61,074 bases of DNA from Methylibium rhizosphaerae (GTDB lineage Bacteria; Pseudomonadota; Gammaproteobacteria; Burkholderiales; Burkholderiaceae_C), in the NCBI RefSeq assembly GCF_006386545.1, contig NZ_SWAR01000035.1, forward strand, positions 1 to 61,074, written 5' to 3'. Shown here piece by piece: positions 7,731 to 16,776 of the stretch (its first letter is position 1; every line of letters begins with the position of its first letter). Position numbers and translations under genes: made by a program. Under the pieces are notes generated by a model. It worked only from the letters and a program-made list of their open reading frames with translations, made no database searches and was not told the origin of the DNA.

Positions 7731-9452
7731 ATGAAAACTCACCAGGCGCTGCGACCGACAGCGCTCGCCGCCGCCGCGGCGCTTGCCTTCAGCGCGCAGG
7801 CCTTCGAGATCGACGCCGAAAACCCGGACTGGTCGGTGCGCTGGGACAACAGCGTGCGCCTGAGCACGAAGATCCGCACCGAGGCGGCGGATCCGGCGCT
7901 GAAGGACTCGTTCCGCCAGGTGCCCACCGGCGCGTCGCCGCCGGCACCGGCCTCGTTCTCGTTCCCGCAGGCGCTGAACTTCAACGCCGGCAACCAGAAC
8001 TTCCAGAAGAAGGGCCTGGTGTCCGCACGCGCCGACCTGCTGTCCGAGTTCGACGCCGTCTGGCGCCGCGACTTCGGCCTGCGCCTGAGCGGCGCCGCCT
8101 GGTACGACGACAAGCTGCACCACAAGACGAAGGCCGACAACGACCCCACGATCGGCCAGACGCCGTTCGACGAGTTCCCGGCCCGCACGAAGAAGGTCGC
8201 CGGCGAGAAGGCGGAGCTGCTCGACGCCTTCGTGTTCGGCGGCTGGCGCATGGACAACGGCATGAAGCTGACCGGGCGCCTGGGCCGCCATGCGCTGCAG
8301 TACGGCGAGAGCCTGTTCTTCGGCGACAACGGCATCGCACGCGCGCAGGGCCCGGTCGACATCGACAAGCTGCTCGCCTCGCCGAACGCGCAGTTCAAGG
8401 AGATCATCCGCCCGGTGCCGCAGCTGTCAGCGCAACTGCAGGTCACGCCCGACGTCTCGGTCGGTGGGTATGTGCAGTTCCGCTGGGAGGAAGACCGGCT
8501 TGCGCCGTCGGGCAGCTACTTCTCGACGGCCAACATCCCGTGGGGCTCGCAGCAGCCGGAGTTCGTCAGCATTCCGGCCGGCACGCCGATCTCTGGCAAC
8601 TACGTGCTGACGCCGGGCGCGGACCAGAAGCCGAAGGACTCGGGCCAGTTCGGCCTGCAACTGAAGTGGCGCGTCGGCGAGACGGACCTCGGCGCCTACG
8701 TCGCGCGCTTCCACGACAAGTCGGGCCAGCTCTACGGCAACCTGAACCCGGCCGCGCCGCCCAGCCCCTTCGGCACGCTGCCCGGCACGTGGTTCTACCG
8801 GTTCCCTTCGAACGTCAAGACCGTCGGCGTGAGCGCCTCGCATTCGTTCGGCGACTTCAACGTCGCCAGCGAAGCGTCGGTGCGCGACGACATGCCGCTG
8901 CGCAGCGCCAACATGATCTACCCGGGCGGCTTCGGCGCATCGCAGCCGCAGCCGGCGCTCGGGCGCACCGCGCACCTGAACCTGTCGACGCTCGCGACCT
9001 TCGGGCCGAGCTTCATCGCGCGCGAATCGGTGCTTGTCGCCGAGATCGCGTGGAACCGCGTGCTGTCGAAGGACGACCCGAACAACGAACTCGACAAGTC
9101 GACCACGCGCGACGCCACCGCGCTGCAGCTGATCTTCACGCCGAGCTACCGCCAGGCGCTGCCCGGCCTCGACCTGAGCGTGCCGGTGGGCCTGCGCTAC
9201 ATGCTGGACGGCTACTCGGCGGTGACCGGCGCGGGCTGGGGCGCCAAGGGGACTGGCAGCGCGACGCTCGGCGTCGAAGGCACCTACCTCGGCGTCTGGC
9301 AGTTCGCGCTGAGCTACACGCACTACCTCGGCAAGGCCGTGCCGTTCGTCGACTTCTCGCCGATCCTGACCGGCGGCACGCCGGTCTATGGCAATGGCAA
9401 CCCGCTGGCCGACCGCGACCACTTGGCGCTGTCGCTGCGCCGCACGTTCTGA
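7731..9452 (+). CDS. DUF1302 family protein, putative outer-membrane protein
   Basis: This protein of about 573 residues has a cleavable signal peptide (MKTHQALRPTALAAAAALAFSAQA). It is rich in alternating polar/apolar beta-strand segments and ends in LSLRRTF, a C-terminal phenylalanine typical of outer-membrane barrels. DUF1302 proteins occur beside DUF1329 proteins in many Pseudomonas and Burkholderiales degradation clusters, and a barrel or porin-like transport role is suspected but not established. I chose ATG 7731, which follows GAGGAGAC. A DUF1329 gene follows after 16 bases. Confidence 0.85.
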   Translation: MKTHQALRPTALAAAAALAFSAQAFEIDAENPDWSVRWDNSVRLSTKIRTEAADPALKDSFRQVPTGASPPAPASFSFPQALNFNAGNQNFQKKGLVSARADLLSEFDAVWRRDFGLRLSGAAWYDDKLHHKTKADNDPTIGQTPFDEFPARTKKVAGEKAELLDAFVFGGWRMDNGMKLTGRLGRHALQYGESLFFGDNGIARAQGPVDIDKLLASPNAQFKEIIRPVPQLSAQLQVTPDVSVGGYVQFRWEEDRLAPSGSYFSTANIPWGSQQPEFVSIPAGTPISGNYVLTPGADQKPKDSGQFGLQLKWRVGETDLGAYVARFHDKSGQLYGNLNPAAPPSPFGTLPGTWFYRFPSNVKTVGVSASHSFGDFNVASEASVRDDMPLRSANMIYPGGFGASQPQPALGRTAHLNLSTLATFGPSFIARESVLVAEIAWNRVLSKDDPNNELDKSTTRDATALQLIFTPSYRQALPGLDLSVPVGLRYMLDGYSAVTGAGWGAKGTGSATLGVEGTYLGVWQFALSYTHYLGKAVPFVDFSPILTGGTPVYGNGNPLADRDHLALSLRRTF

Positions 9453-9468
9453 ACACTGGAGTTTCCCG

Positions 9469-10824
9469 ATGACGACGCTCACCCGCATCACCCTGGCCGC
9501 GTGCATGGCGCTGGCCTTCGCGCCGGCCGGCGCCGCCGTGTCGGCCGACGAAGCCGCGAAACTGAAGACCGAGCTGACGCCCTTTGGCGCCGAGAAGGCC
9601 GGCAACAAGGACGGCAGCATCCCCGCGTGGAGCGGCGGCTACACGACGCCGATCGCCGGCGACAAGGCCGGCGGCCGGCGCGGCGACCCCTTCAAGGACG
9701 AGAAGCCGCTGTTCTCGATCAGCGCGAAGAACGCCGACCAGTACGCCGACAAGCTCAGCGACGGGCAGAAGGCGATGCTGAAGAAGTACCCAGACAGCTA
9801 CCGCATCGACGTCTACAAGACCCATCGCACCGCGGCCGCGCCGCAATGGGTCTACGACAACACGCTGAAGAACGCGACCCGCGCGAAGCTCAATGGCGAC
9901 GTGGTCGAAGGCGCCTACGGCGGCATTCCGTTCCCGATCGCGAAGACCGGCGCCGAGGTGATGTGGAACCACACGCTGCGCTGGCGCGGGACCTCGTGGG
10001 AGTTCAACGTCAACCAGTACCAACTGACCGCCGACGGCAAGGCCGTGCTGACGACCGACGGCCGGGCCGAGCAGCAGATGCCGTACTACTTCCAGGACGG
10101 CAATCCCGAGAGCTTCGCGAAGAGCAACGAATACTGGTTGATCCGGCTCGTCAACGCGGGCCCGCCGATGCGGGCCGGCGAAGCCATCCTCGGGCGCGAG
10201 AACCTGGAGGGCAGCAAGAGCCAAGCATGGGTGTACCTCACCGGACAGAGGCGCGTGCGCAAGCTGCCCAACGCATGCTGCGACACGCCCACGCCCGCCG
10301 CAGCCGGCGTGATGAGCTTCGACGAAATCGAGGTCTGGAACGGCAAGCTCGACCGCTTCGATTGGAAGCTGGTCGGCAAGCAGGAGATGTTCATCCCCTA
10401 CAACGCGAACCGCTTCCTGCAGCCCAAGACCGACGCCGAGGTCATCACGAAGAACCACTTCAACCCCGACCACATGCGCTGGGAGCTGCACCGCGTGTGG
10501 GTGGTCGAGGCGAACCTGCGCGCCGGCCAGCGCCACCAGGCGCCCAAGAGCCGCTACTACTGCGACGAGGACACCTGGGTCTGCGTGCTCGGCGACCGTT
10601 GGGATGCCAAGGGCCAGCTGTGGAAGACGCTGTGGGCGCAGACCTTCGTCGCGCCGGACCTGCCGGGCAACCCGATCGGCTCGTTCGGTTTCAACGACCT
10701 GGTCTCGGGCCAGGGCTTCATCGGCAACCTCTACAACGCGAAGTCCTCGCAGTACCCGGTGAAGCCGCGCTTCCCGGACAGCGTCTTCTCGCCGGACGCG
10801 CTGGCCGGCGAAGGCGTGCGCTGA
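9469..10824 (+). CDS. DUF1329 family periplasmic/outer-membrane-associated protein
   Basis: This 451-residue protein has a signal peptide ending near AGAAVSA. It carries family features FGAEKAGNKDGSIPAWSGG at the mature N-terminus, then a body rich in tryptophan and tyrosine. DUF1329 members have been compared to LolB/LolA-like lipid-binding folds and nearly always travel with DUF1302. I infer that the pair moves a hydrophobic compound across the cell envelope. The start ATG 9469 follows CACTGGAG. The gene lies 16 bases after DUF1302 and 16 bases before the Ycf48-like gene. Confidence 0.85.
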   Translation: MTTLTRITLAACMALAFAPAGAAVSADEAAKLKTELTPFGAEKAGNKDGSIPAWSGGYTTPIAGDKAGGRRGDPFKDEKPLFSISAKNADQYADKLSDGQKAMLKKYPDSYRIDVYKTHRTAAAPQWVYDNTLKNATRAKLNGDVVEGAYGGIPFPIAKTGAEVMWNHTLRWRGTSWEFNVNQYQLTADGKAVLTTDGRAEQQMPYYFQDGNPESFAKSNEYWLIRLVNAGPPMRAGEAILGRENLEGSKSQAWVYLTGQRRVRKLPNACCDTPTPAAAGVMSFDEIEVWNGKLDRFDWKLVGKQEMFIPYNANRFLQPKTDAEVITKNHFNPDHMRWELHRVWVVEANLRAGQRHQAPKSRYYCDEDTWVCVLGDRWDAKGQLWKTLWAQTFVAPDLPGNPIGSFGFNDLVSGQGFIGNLYNAKSSQYPVKPRFPDSVFSPDALAGEGVR

Positions 10825-10840
10825 GGCCGGGCGAAGCACC

Positions 10841-11902
10841 ATGCGCTTGTCCACCTTCGCACTGCGCCGGCTCGTGGCGTGCACGCTGGCGGTTCTGCCT
10901 GCCCTGTGCGGCGCCACGCCGACCGGGCCGGCGCTGGAGCGCGCCGCGCTGGCCGTGCGTGCGCCGGACCGGGCAGTGCTCGTCGGCGCAGCGCTCGCCG
11001 GCGAGCGCATCGTCGCGGTCGGCGAGCGCGGGATCGTCGCGCTTTCGGACGACGGTGCACACCACTGGCGTCAGGCCAGCGTGCCCACCAGCGTCACGCT
11101 GACGGCGGTGCGCTTCGCCGACGCGAAGCAGGGGTGGGCGGTGGGGCACGGCGGTACCGTGCTCGCCAGCGACGATGGCGGCGAACGCTGGAGCCGCCGG
11201 CTCGATGGCCGGCAGGCCGCCCAGGCCGTGCTCGACGCCGCACGCGCCGGCGGCGACGCGCGTGCGGTGCAGGAGGCTGAGCGCCTGCTCGCCGACGGGC
11301 CCGACAAGCCGCTGCTCGACCTGCTGCTGCTCGGCGGGCAGCGCCTGCTTGTCGTTGGCGCCTACGGCCTGGCGCTGGCGAGCGACGACGGCGGAGCGAC
11401 CTGGCAGTCGTGGATGCCGCGCCTGCCCAATCCGAAGGGCCTGCACCTGTACGCCGCACGCCAGCGCGGGCAGACGCTGCTGCTGGCCGGAGAGCAGGGC
11501 CTGGTGCTGCTGTCCACCGACGCCGGGCGCAGCTTCCGCCGCGTCGACACGCCGTACAAGGGCAGCTTCTTCAGCGCCGAGTTGCTGGGCGAACAGGACA
11601 TCGTGCTCGCCGGCCTGCGCGGCACCACGCTGCGCTCGACCGACGGCGGCGCGAACTGGATCTCGGTCGCGGTGCCGATCCCGGCCTCGATCACCGCGAC
11701 CGCGATCGCACCCGACGGCCGGCTGCTCGCGGCCAACCAGGCCGGTTTCGTGATGGCGCTGCAGGGCGACCACATGGTGCCGTTGAACACGAAGCCGCTG
11801 CCGCCGCTGAACGGGCTGCTGCCGCGCGCAGGCGCGCCGCTGCTCGCCTTGACCGTGCAAGGCGCACAGCGCGCCGACACTGAACCGGAACGCTCTAAAT
11901 GA
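10841..11902 (+). CDS. Ycf48-like / BNR-repeat periplasmic protein
   Basis: This 353-residue exported protein has a signal peptide ending near LPALCGATP. The mature part holds repeated seven-bladed-propeller motifs of the Ycf48/BNR type: ALSDDGAHHW, LASDDGGERW, LASDDGGATW, LLSTDAGRSF and LRSTDGGANW. In photosynthetic organisms Ycf48 helps photosystem II assembly. In heterotrophs similar proteins sit beside MMPL/RND transporters, as here, where the next gene overlaps by four bases. It is probably a periplasmic accessory subunit of that transporter. The role is inferred from gene order only. Confidence 0.82.
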   Translation: MRLSTFALRRLVACTLAVLPALCGATPTGPALERAALAVRAPDRAVLVGAALAGERIVAVGERGIVALSDDGAHHWRQASVPTSVTLTAVRFADAKQGWAVGHGGTVLASDDGGERWSRRLDGRQAAQAVLDAARAGGDARAVQEAERLLADGPDKPLLDLLLLGGQRLLVVGAYGLALASDDGGATWQSWMPRLPNPKGLHLYAARQRGQTLLLAGEQGLVLLSTDAGRSFRRVDTPYKGSFFSAELLGEQDIVLAGLRGTTLRSTDGGANWISVAVPIPASITATAIAPDGRLLAANQAGFVMALQGDHMVPLNTKPLPPLNGLLPRAGAPLLALTVQGAQRADTEPERSK

Positions 11903-14316
11903 TGGCTGCGTCGAACACCTCTTCCGCGGTCGTGCCTACCGACTTCGATCCGCGCTCCGGCTCGCTGATCGAGCGCGCGCTGTTCAACCACCGCGCCATC
12001 GTCGTGCTGCTGTGCGCGCTGGTCACCGCGCTGCTCGGCTGGCAGGCCACGCGGCTGCAGCTGAACGCGAGCTTCGAGAAGACGATTCCGGCGGAACACC
12101 GCTACATCCGCAACTTCCTCGCGCACCAGGGCGAGCTCAGCGGCCTGGGCAACGCGGTGCGCATCGCGGTGGCGAACCCCCGGGGCAGCATCTACGACGC
12201 GAAGTACCTGGAGACGCTGCGCCAGATCTCCGATGAGGTCTTCCTCGTGCCCGGTGTCGCGCGCAACCAGATGAAGTCGCTGTGGACGCCGACGACACGC
12301 TGGGTCGGCGTCACCGAGGAGGGCCTGGAAGGCGGCCCGGTGATCCCCGACGGCTACGACGGGTCGGCGACAAGCCTGGAGCAGTTGCGCGCCAACATCG
12401 CGCGTTCCGGCGAGATCGGCCAGCTCGTCGCGCTCGACGCGAAGTCGAGCGTGATCTACGTGCCGCTGCTCGCGCACGACGCCGACGGCCGCGCGCTGGA
12501 CTACGCCGCGTTCGCGCAGCGCATCGAGGCCTTGCGCACGAAATATGAAGGGAGCGTCCACATCCACGTGACCGGCTTCGCGAAGATCGTCGGCGACCTG
12601 ATCGACGGCGTGCGCGCGGTGCTGGGCTTCTTCGCCCTGGCCGTCGCCATCGCCACCGCGGCGGTGTACGGGTACACGCGCTGCGTGCGCTCGACGCTGC
12701 TGGTCGTCGCGGCCTCGCTGGTGGCGGTGGTCTGGCAGCTCGGCCTGTTGCCGGCGCTGGGCTACGCGCTCGACCCGTATTCGATCCTCGTGCCCTTCCT
12801 CGTCTTCGCCATCGGCATGAGCCACGGCGCGCAGAAGATGAACGGCATCATGCAGGACATCGGTCGCGGGTTGCCGAAGCTCGTCGCCGCGCGCTTCACC
12901 TTCCGGCGTCTGTTCCTCGCCGGGCTGACCGCGCTGCTGGCCGATGCAGTGGGCTTCGCGGTGCTGCTGGTGATCGACATCCAGGTCATCCGCGAGCTGG
13001 CGATCGCGGCGTCGACCGGCGTCGGCGTGCTGATCTTCACCAACCTGATCCTGCTGCCGATCCTGCTGAGCTACACCGGCGTCAGCGCCAAGGCGGCGCA
13101 GCGCAGCCTGCGCGCCGAGGCGGCCGATGCGGCGGGCGCCGGCAAGCACCCGCTGTGGGCCCTGCTGGACCGCTACACGCAGCGGCGCCACGCAACGCTC
13201 GCGATCGTCGTCGCGCTGCTGCTGGGCGCTTTCGGATTCGCGGCGAGCACGCAGCTGAAGATCGGCGACCTTGACCCCGGAGCGCCCGAGCTGCGGGCCG
13301 ACTCGCGCTACAACCGCGACGTCGCCTTCGTCAACGCGGCCTACGGCGCCTCCAGTGACGTGCTGGCGGTGATGGTGAAGGCACCCGAGGGCCAGTGCTC
13401 AAGGGTCGAGACGCTGAACAAGCTGGACGCGCTCGAGTGGCAGCTGCGCCAGCTCGACGGCGTGGAGAGCACCAACTCGCTCGCGCTGCTGAACCGCCGC
13501 GTGCTCGCCGGGCTGAACGAGGGCAGCCCGAAGTGGTACGAGTTCCTGCCCAACCAGGACATGCTGAACACCGTCACAGCTGGCGCGCCGCGCGGCCTGT
13601 ACAACGACGCCTGTTCGCTGCTCACGCTCTCCGTCTACCTGCGCGACCACAAGGCCGAGACACTGGAGCGCGTGGTCGAGCATGTCGAGGCCTTCGCCGC
13701 GGCGAACGACACCGACGAGGTGAAGTTCCTGCTCGCCGCCGGCTCGGCCGGCATCGAGGCGGCGACCAACATCGTGGTCAAGGACGCCTGGCGCACGATG
13801 CTGGCGCTGGTGTACGCGGCGGTCGCGCTGCTCGCCTTCGTGACCTTCCGCTCGTGGCGCGCGGTGGTCGTGGCCATCGTGCCGCTGATGCTCACCTCGG
13901 TGCTCGCCGAGGCGCTGATGGTCGCGCTCGGCATGGGCGTGAAGGTGGCCACGCTGCCGGTGATCGCTCTGGGTGTGGGCATCGGCGTCGACTATGCGCT
14001 GTACATCCTCAGCGTGACGCTCGCGCAGCTGCGCGAGGGGCGCAGCCTGTCGGAGAGCTACTACCGCGCGTTGCTGTTCACCGGCAAGGTCGTGATGCTG
14101 ACCGGCGTGACGCTCGCGATCGGTGTGATCACCTGGGTCGCCAGCCCCATCAAGTTCCAGGCCGACATGGGGTTGCTGCTGGCCTTTATGTTCCTGTGGA
14201 ACATGCTCGGCGCACTCGTGCTGCTGCCGGCGCTCGCGCACTTCCTGCTGAAGCGCTCGCCCCGCGTCGCCCAGGGCTCGGCCGCGTTCTATGGCGCGCT
14301 GAAGGCGCGTTCCTGA
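11899..14316 (+). CDS. MMPL/RND-superfamily transporter
   Basis: This 805-residue inner-membrane protein has the RND layout: a helix near residue 35-55, a large periplasmic loop, five to six helices (about 230-400), a repeat of the same plan from about residue 440, and a last helix bundle at about 635-790. Sequences such as GVGIGVDYALYILS match the MMPL helix that carries the proton-relay aspartate. The ATG overlaps the Ycf48-like stop (ATGA). MMPL proteins move lipids, sterols or other hydrophobic molecules. With DUF1302, DUF1329 and the Ycf48-like protein it forms a four-gene envelope module inside the catabolic operon. Confidence 0.88.
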   Translation: MMAASNTSSAVVPTDFDPRSGSLIERALFNHRAIVVLLCALVTALLGWQATRLQLNASFEKTIPAEHRYIRNFLAHQGELSGLGNAVRIAVANPRGSIYDAKYLETLRQISDEVFLVPGVARNQMKSLWTPTTRWVGVTEEGLEGGPVIPDGYDGSATSLEQLRANIARSGEIGQLVALDAKSSVIYVPLLAHDADGRALDYAAFAQRIEALRTKYEGSVHIHVTGFAKIVGDLIDGVRAVLGFFALAVAIATAAVYGYTRCVRSTLLVVAASLVAVVWQLGLLPALGYALDPYSILVPFLVFAIGMSHGAQKMNGIMQDIGRGLPKLVAARFTFRRLFLAGLTALLADAVGFAVLLVIDIQVIRELAIAASTGVGVLIFTNLILLPILLSYTGVSAKAAQRSLRAEAADAAGAGKHPLWALLDRYTQRRHATLAIVVALLLGAFGFAASTQLKIGDLDPGAPELRADSRYNRDVAFVNAAYGASSDVLAVMVKAPEGQCSRVETLNKLDALEWQLRQLDGVESTNSLALLNRRVLAGLNEGSPKWYEFLPNQDMLNTVTAGAPRGLYNDACSLLTLSVYLRDHKAETLERVVEHVEAFAAANDTDEVKFLLAAGSAGIEAATNIVVKDAWRTMLALVYAAVALLAFVTFRSWRAVVVAIVPLMLTSVLAEALMVALGMGVKVATLPVIALGVGIGVDYALYILSVTLAQLREGRSLSESYYRALLFTGKVVMLTGVTLAIGVITWVASPIKFQADMGLLLAFMFLWNMLGALVLLPALAHFLLKRSPRVAQGSAAFYGALKARS

Positions 14317-14328
14317 AAGGCAAACATC

Positions 14329-15546
14329 ATGGACATCACCACCCCCGCACCCCGCCGCCGCGTCGCGATCATCGGCGCCGGGCCCGGCGGTCTCGCGGCC
14401 GCGCTCGCCTTCCACCATGCCGGCCACGAGGTGCGCCTGTTCGAGCGGCAGGATGCCGTGAAGCCGCTCGGCGGTGCGGTGCTGCTGTCGCTGCCGGTGC
14501 TCTCGGTGCTGCGCGACATGGGCGTCGACATCCGCGAGCTCGGCGCCTCCGGCGTCACCGAGTTCCGCAACCACCGCGGCCGGCTTCGCACGCGGCTGCC
14601 GTTCAATCCGCGCGCCGAGGCACGCGCGGGCATTCCCGGCTGGCACTACGGCATGCTGCGTTCGGCGGCGATCGAACGCATGCTGGCGGTGATGCCGCCG
14701 GGGCTGATCCACCCGGGCAAGCACTTCGCGCGCTACGACGAGCAGGCCGATTCGATCACCGCCCACTTCGACGACGGCACCCGGTGGGAGGCCGACCTGC
14801 TCGTCGGCGCCGACGGCATCCGCTCGGCCGTGGCGCGGCAGGCCTTCGGCGAGCTCGGTCTGTTCCACTGCGGCATCCAGGTCTGGCTGGCGTGGTGCCA
14901 CTGTGACGACGTGCCGCGCGGCGTGGGCTGGATCTCGCATTCGCGCAACGTGCAGGCGAGCTTCTTCCCCATCCTGCACGAGGGCAAGCCGGCCGTGGAG
15001 TGGTGGGTCGTCGAGCCGTGGAAAGAGGGGCAGCGCTTCGCGGGCGACGTCCGCACACACCTGACGAACCACCTGCGCGGCTGGACCGACCCACTGCCAC
15101 GCCTGGCCGCGGCGACCGACTTCGAGCGCAACTGCTTCCGCTGGGATATCTACAACCGACCCGCGCTGCCGAGCTGGTCCAAGGGCCGTGTGTCCTTCGT
15201 CGGCGACGCGGTGCACCCGGTCTCGCCCTATGCTGCCTACGGCATGGGCATGGCCATCGAAGACGGCTGGTGGCTCGCGAAGTGCCTGGAAGGCGTGGAT
15301 CTTGCGCAGCGCGACGCGCTGGCCCAGGGCCTGGCGCGGTACGACCGCCAGCGTGTCGGCTACACGAACAAGAACGCCAAGCTGGCCCGCTACCTGGGCT
15401 ACCTCTTCCACCGCACGCCGTGGCCGCTGTCGGCGCTGCGCGACGTCGTGTTCGACCACACCCGCCTCCTCGAGGCGATGCTGGTCGAGACCTACCTGAA
15501 GGACGCCGAGACGCAGATGGAGACGCTGCCGATCGCGGCGCGCTGA
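14329..15546 (+). CDS. FAD-dependent monooxygenase (second copy)
   Basis: This 405-residue class A flavoprotein hydroxylase has FAD motif AIIGAGPGGLAAAL (Gly16, Gly18, Gly21) and GADGIRS in the middle. Its second FAD motif FVGDAVHPVSPYAAYG lies near residue 288, followed by AIEDGWWLAKCL. It resembles salicylate- and 6-hydroxynicotinate-type hydroxylases. It is 12 bases after the MMPL gene and directly upstream of an alpha/beta hydrolase, so the pair may hydroxylate and then cleave an aryl ketone-type intermediate, which is inference. Length is normal and no motif is damaged. Confidence 0.86.
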   Translation: MDITTPAPRRRVAIIGAGPGGLAAALAFHHAGHEVRLFERQDAVKPLGGAVLLSLPVLSVLRDMGVDIRELGASGVTEFRNHRGRLRTRLPFNPRAEARAGIPGWHYGMLRSAAIERMLAVMPPGLIHPGKHFARYDEQADSITAHFDDGTRWEADLLVGADGIRSAVARQAFGELGLFHCGIQVWLAWCHCDDVPRGVGWISHSRNVQASFFPILHEGKPAVEWWVVEPWKEGQRFAGDVRTHLTNHLRGWTDPLPRLAAATDFERNCFRWDIYNRPALPSWSKGRVSFVGDAVHPVSPYAAYGMGMAIEDGWWLAKCLEGVDLAQRDALAQGLARYDRQRVGYTNKNAKLARYLGYLFHRTPWPLSALRDVVFDHTRLLEAMLVETYLKDAETQMETLPIAAR

Positions 15547-15576
15547 ATCTCACCAGAGGCCCACGAAAGCCAACCC

Positions 15577-16746
15577 ATGTTCAAGTACTTCCCCACCAAC
15601 TACGTCTGGAACCTTTCCGTCAACCTCGCCATCGAGATGGGCGCGCGCATCGGCGAGATCGAGGCGATGTGCGCGCCGCTGCAGGAGGCCGCCAAGGCGC
15701 CCGATGCCGCCGGCACGCAGGCCTTCCGCGAGACCTGGGTGACGATGGCCGATACCTTGTGCGAACTCGCTGCCGAGGACGAGGCGCGCGGCCGCCTGCT
15801 CTCGGCCGGCGAGAAGTACCGGCGCGCCTCGGCCTACCTCACCACGGCCGAGCGCCTGCAGGCCCACGGCTCTGCGGGGCGCATGGCCATCTACCAGCGC
15901 GAACTCGCGCTCTTCCAGAAGGGCCTGCGCCTGCTCGGCGACCCGATGCGGCGCGTCGAGATCCCGTACGAGGGCAAGCATCTCTCGGCCCTGTACCGCC
16001 CCGCCGACGGCCTGAAGCCCGGCCAGCGCGCGCCGATCCTGGTGCAGCTCAACGGCCTGGACTCGACCAAGGAGATGAAGTACCTCGTGGGCCTGCCGGC
16101 CTGGCTGGCCCAGCGCGGCGTCTCGTCGCTGATCGTCGACCAGCCGGGCACCGGCGAGGCGCTTCGCCTGCAGGGCCTGACTGCGCGTTTCGACGCCGAG
16201 CACTGGGCCAGCCGCTTGGTCGACTGGCTGGAGACGCGCGACGACGTCGATCCCCAGCGCATCGGTTGCGAAGGCGTCTCGCTCGGCGGCTACTACTGCC
16301 CCCGTGCGGTGGCGATGGAGCCGCGCTTCGCCTGCGGCGTGGCCTGGGGCGCCAACCACGACTGGCGCGACGTGCAGAAACGCCGGCTGGAAAAGGAAGG
16401 CGACTTCCCGGTGCCGCACTACTGGGCGCACGTCTGCTGGGTCTGGGGCGCGAAGGACACGGACGACTTCATGCGCATCGCCGAGGACGTGCACCTGGAC
16501 GGCGTGGTCGAGAAGATTCGCGTGCCCTTCCTCGTCACGCACGGCGAGAAGGACTCGCAGATCCCGCTGAAGTGGGCGCACCGCACCTACGAACAGCTCG
16601 TCAACAGCCCGAAGCGCGAGCTGAAGATCTTCACCGACCGCGAAGGCGGCGTGCAGCACGCCAGTTTCGACAACAGCATCAATGCCGGTCAGTACATCGC
16701 CGACTGGGTCGCCGAAGCATTGGGCGCATGCACTGCCACGCGCTGA
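15577..16746 (+). CDS. Alpha/beta hydrolase, DHPON-hydrolase/FrsA-like
   Basis: This 389-residue two-domain hydrolase has a helical N-terminal domain (about residues 1-125) and an alpha/beta core. The nucleophile elbow is GVSLGG with Ser235. Likely acid and base are Asp326 (HGEKDSQIP) and His361 (GGVQHASFD). This layout matches 2,6-dihydroxypseudooxynicotine hydrolase, a C-C bond hydrolase of nicotine degradation, and FrsA-like esterases. In this operon a retro-Claisen-type C-C cleavage of a ring-fission or acyl-phenol intermediate would make sense. The substrate is unknown. Confidence 0.82.
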   Translation: MFKYFPTNYVWNLSVNLAIEMGARIGEIEAMCAPLQEAAKAPDAAGTQAFRETWVTMADTLCELAAEDEARGRLLSAGEKYRRASAYLTTAERLQAHGSAGRMAIYQRELALFQKGLRLLGDPMRRVEIPYEGKHLSALYRPADGLKPGQRAPILVQLNGLDSTKEMKYLVGLPAWLAQRGVSSLIVDQPGTGEALRLQGLTARFDAEHWASRLVDWLETRDDVDPQRIGCEGVSLGGYYCPRAVAMEPRFACGVAWGANHDWRDVQKRRLEKEGDFPVPHYWAHVCWVWGAKDTDDFMRIAEDVHLDGVVEKIRVPFLVTHGEKDSQIPLKWAHRTYEQLVNSPKRELKIFTDREGGVQHASFDNSINAGQYIADWVAEALGACTATR

Positions 16747-16776
16747 CGTCGCACCCCCCTGCCAAGGAAGCATCGC

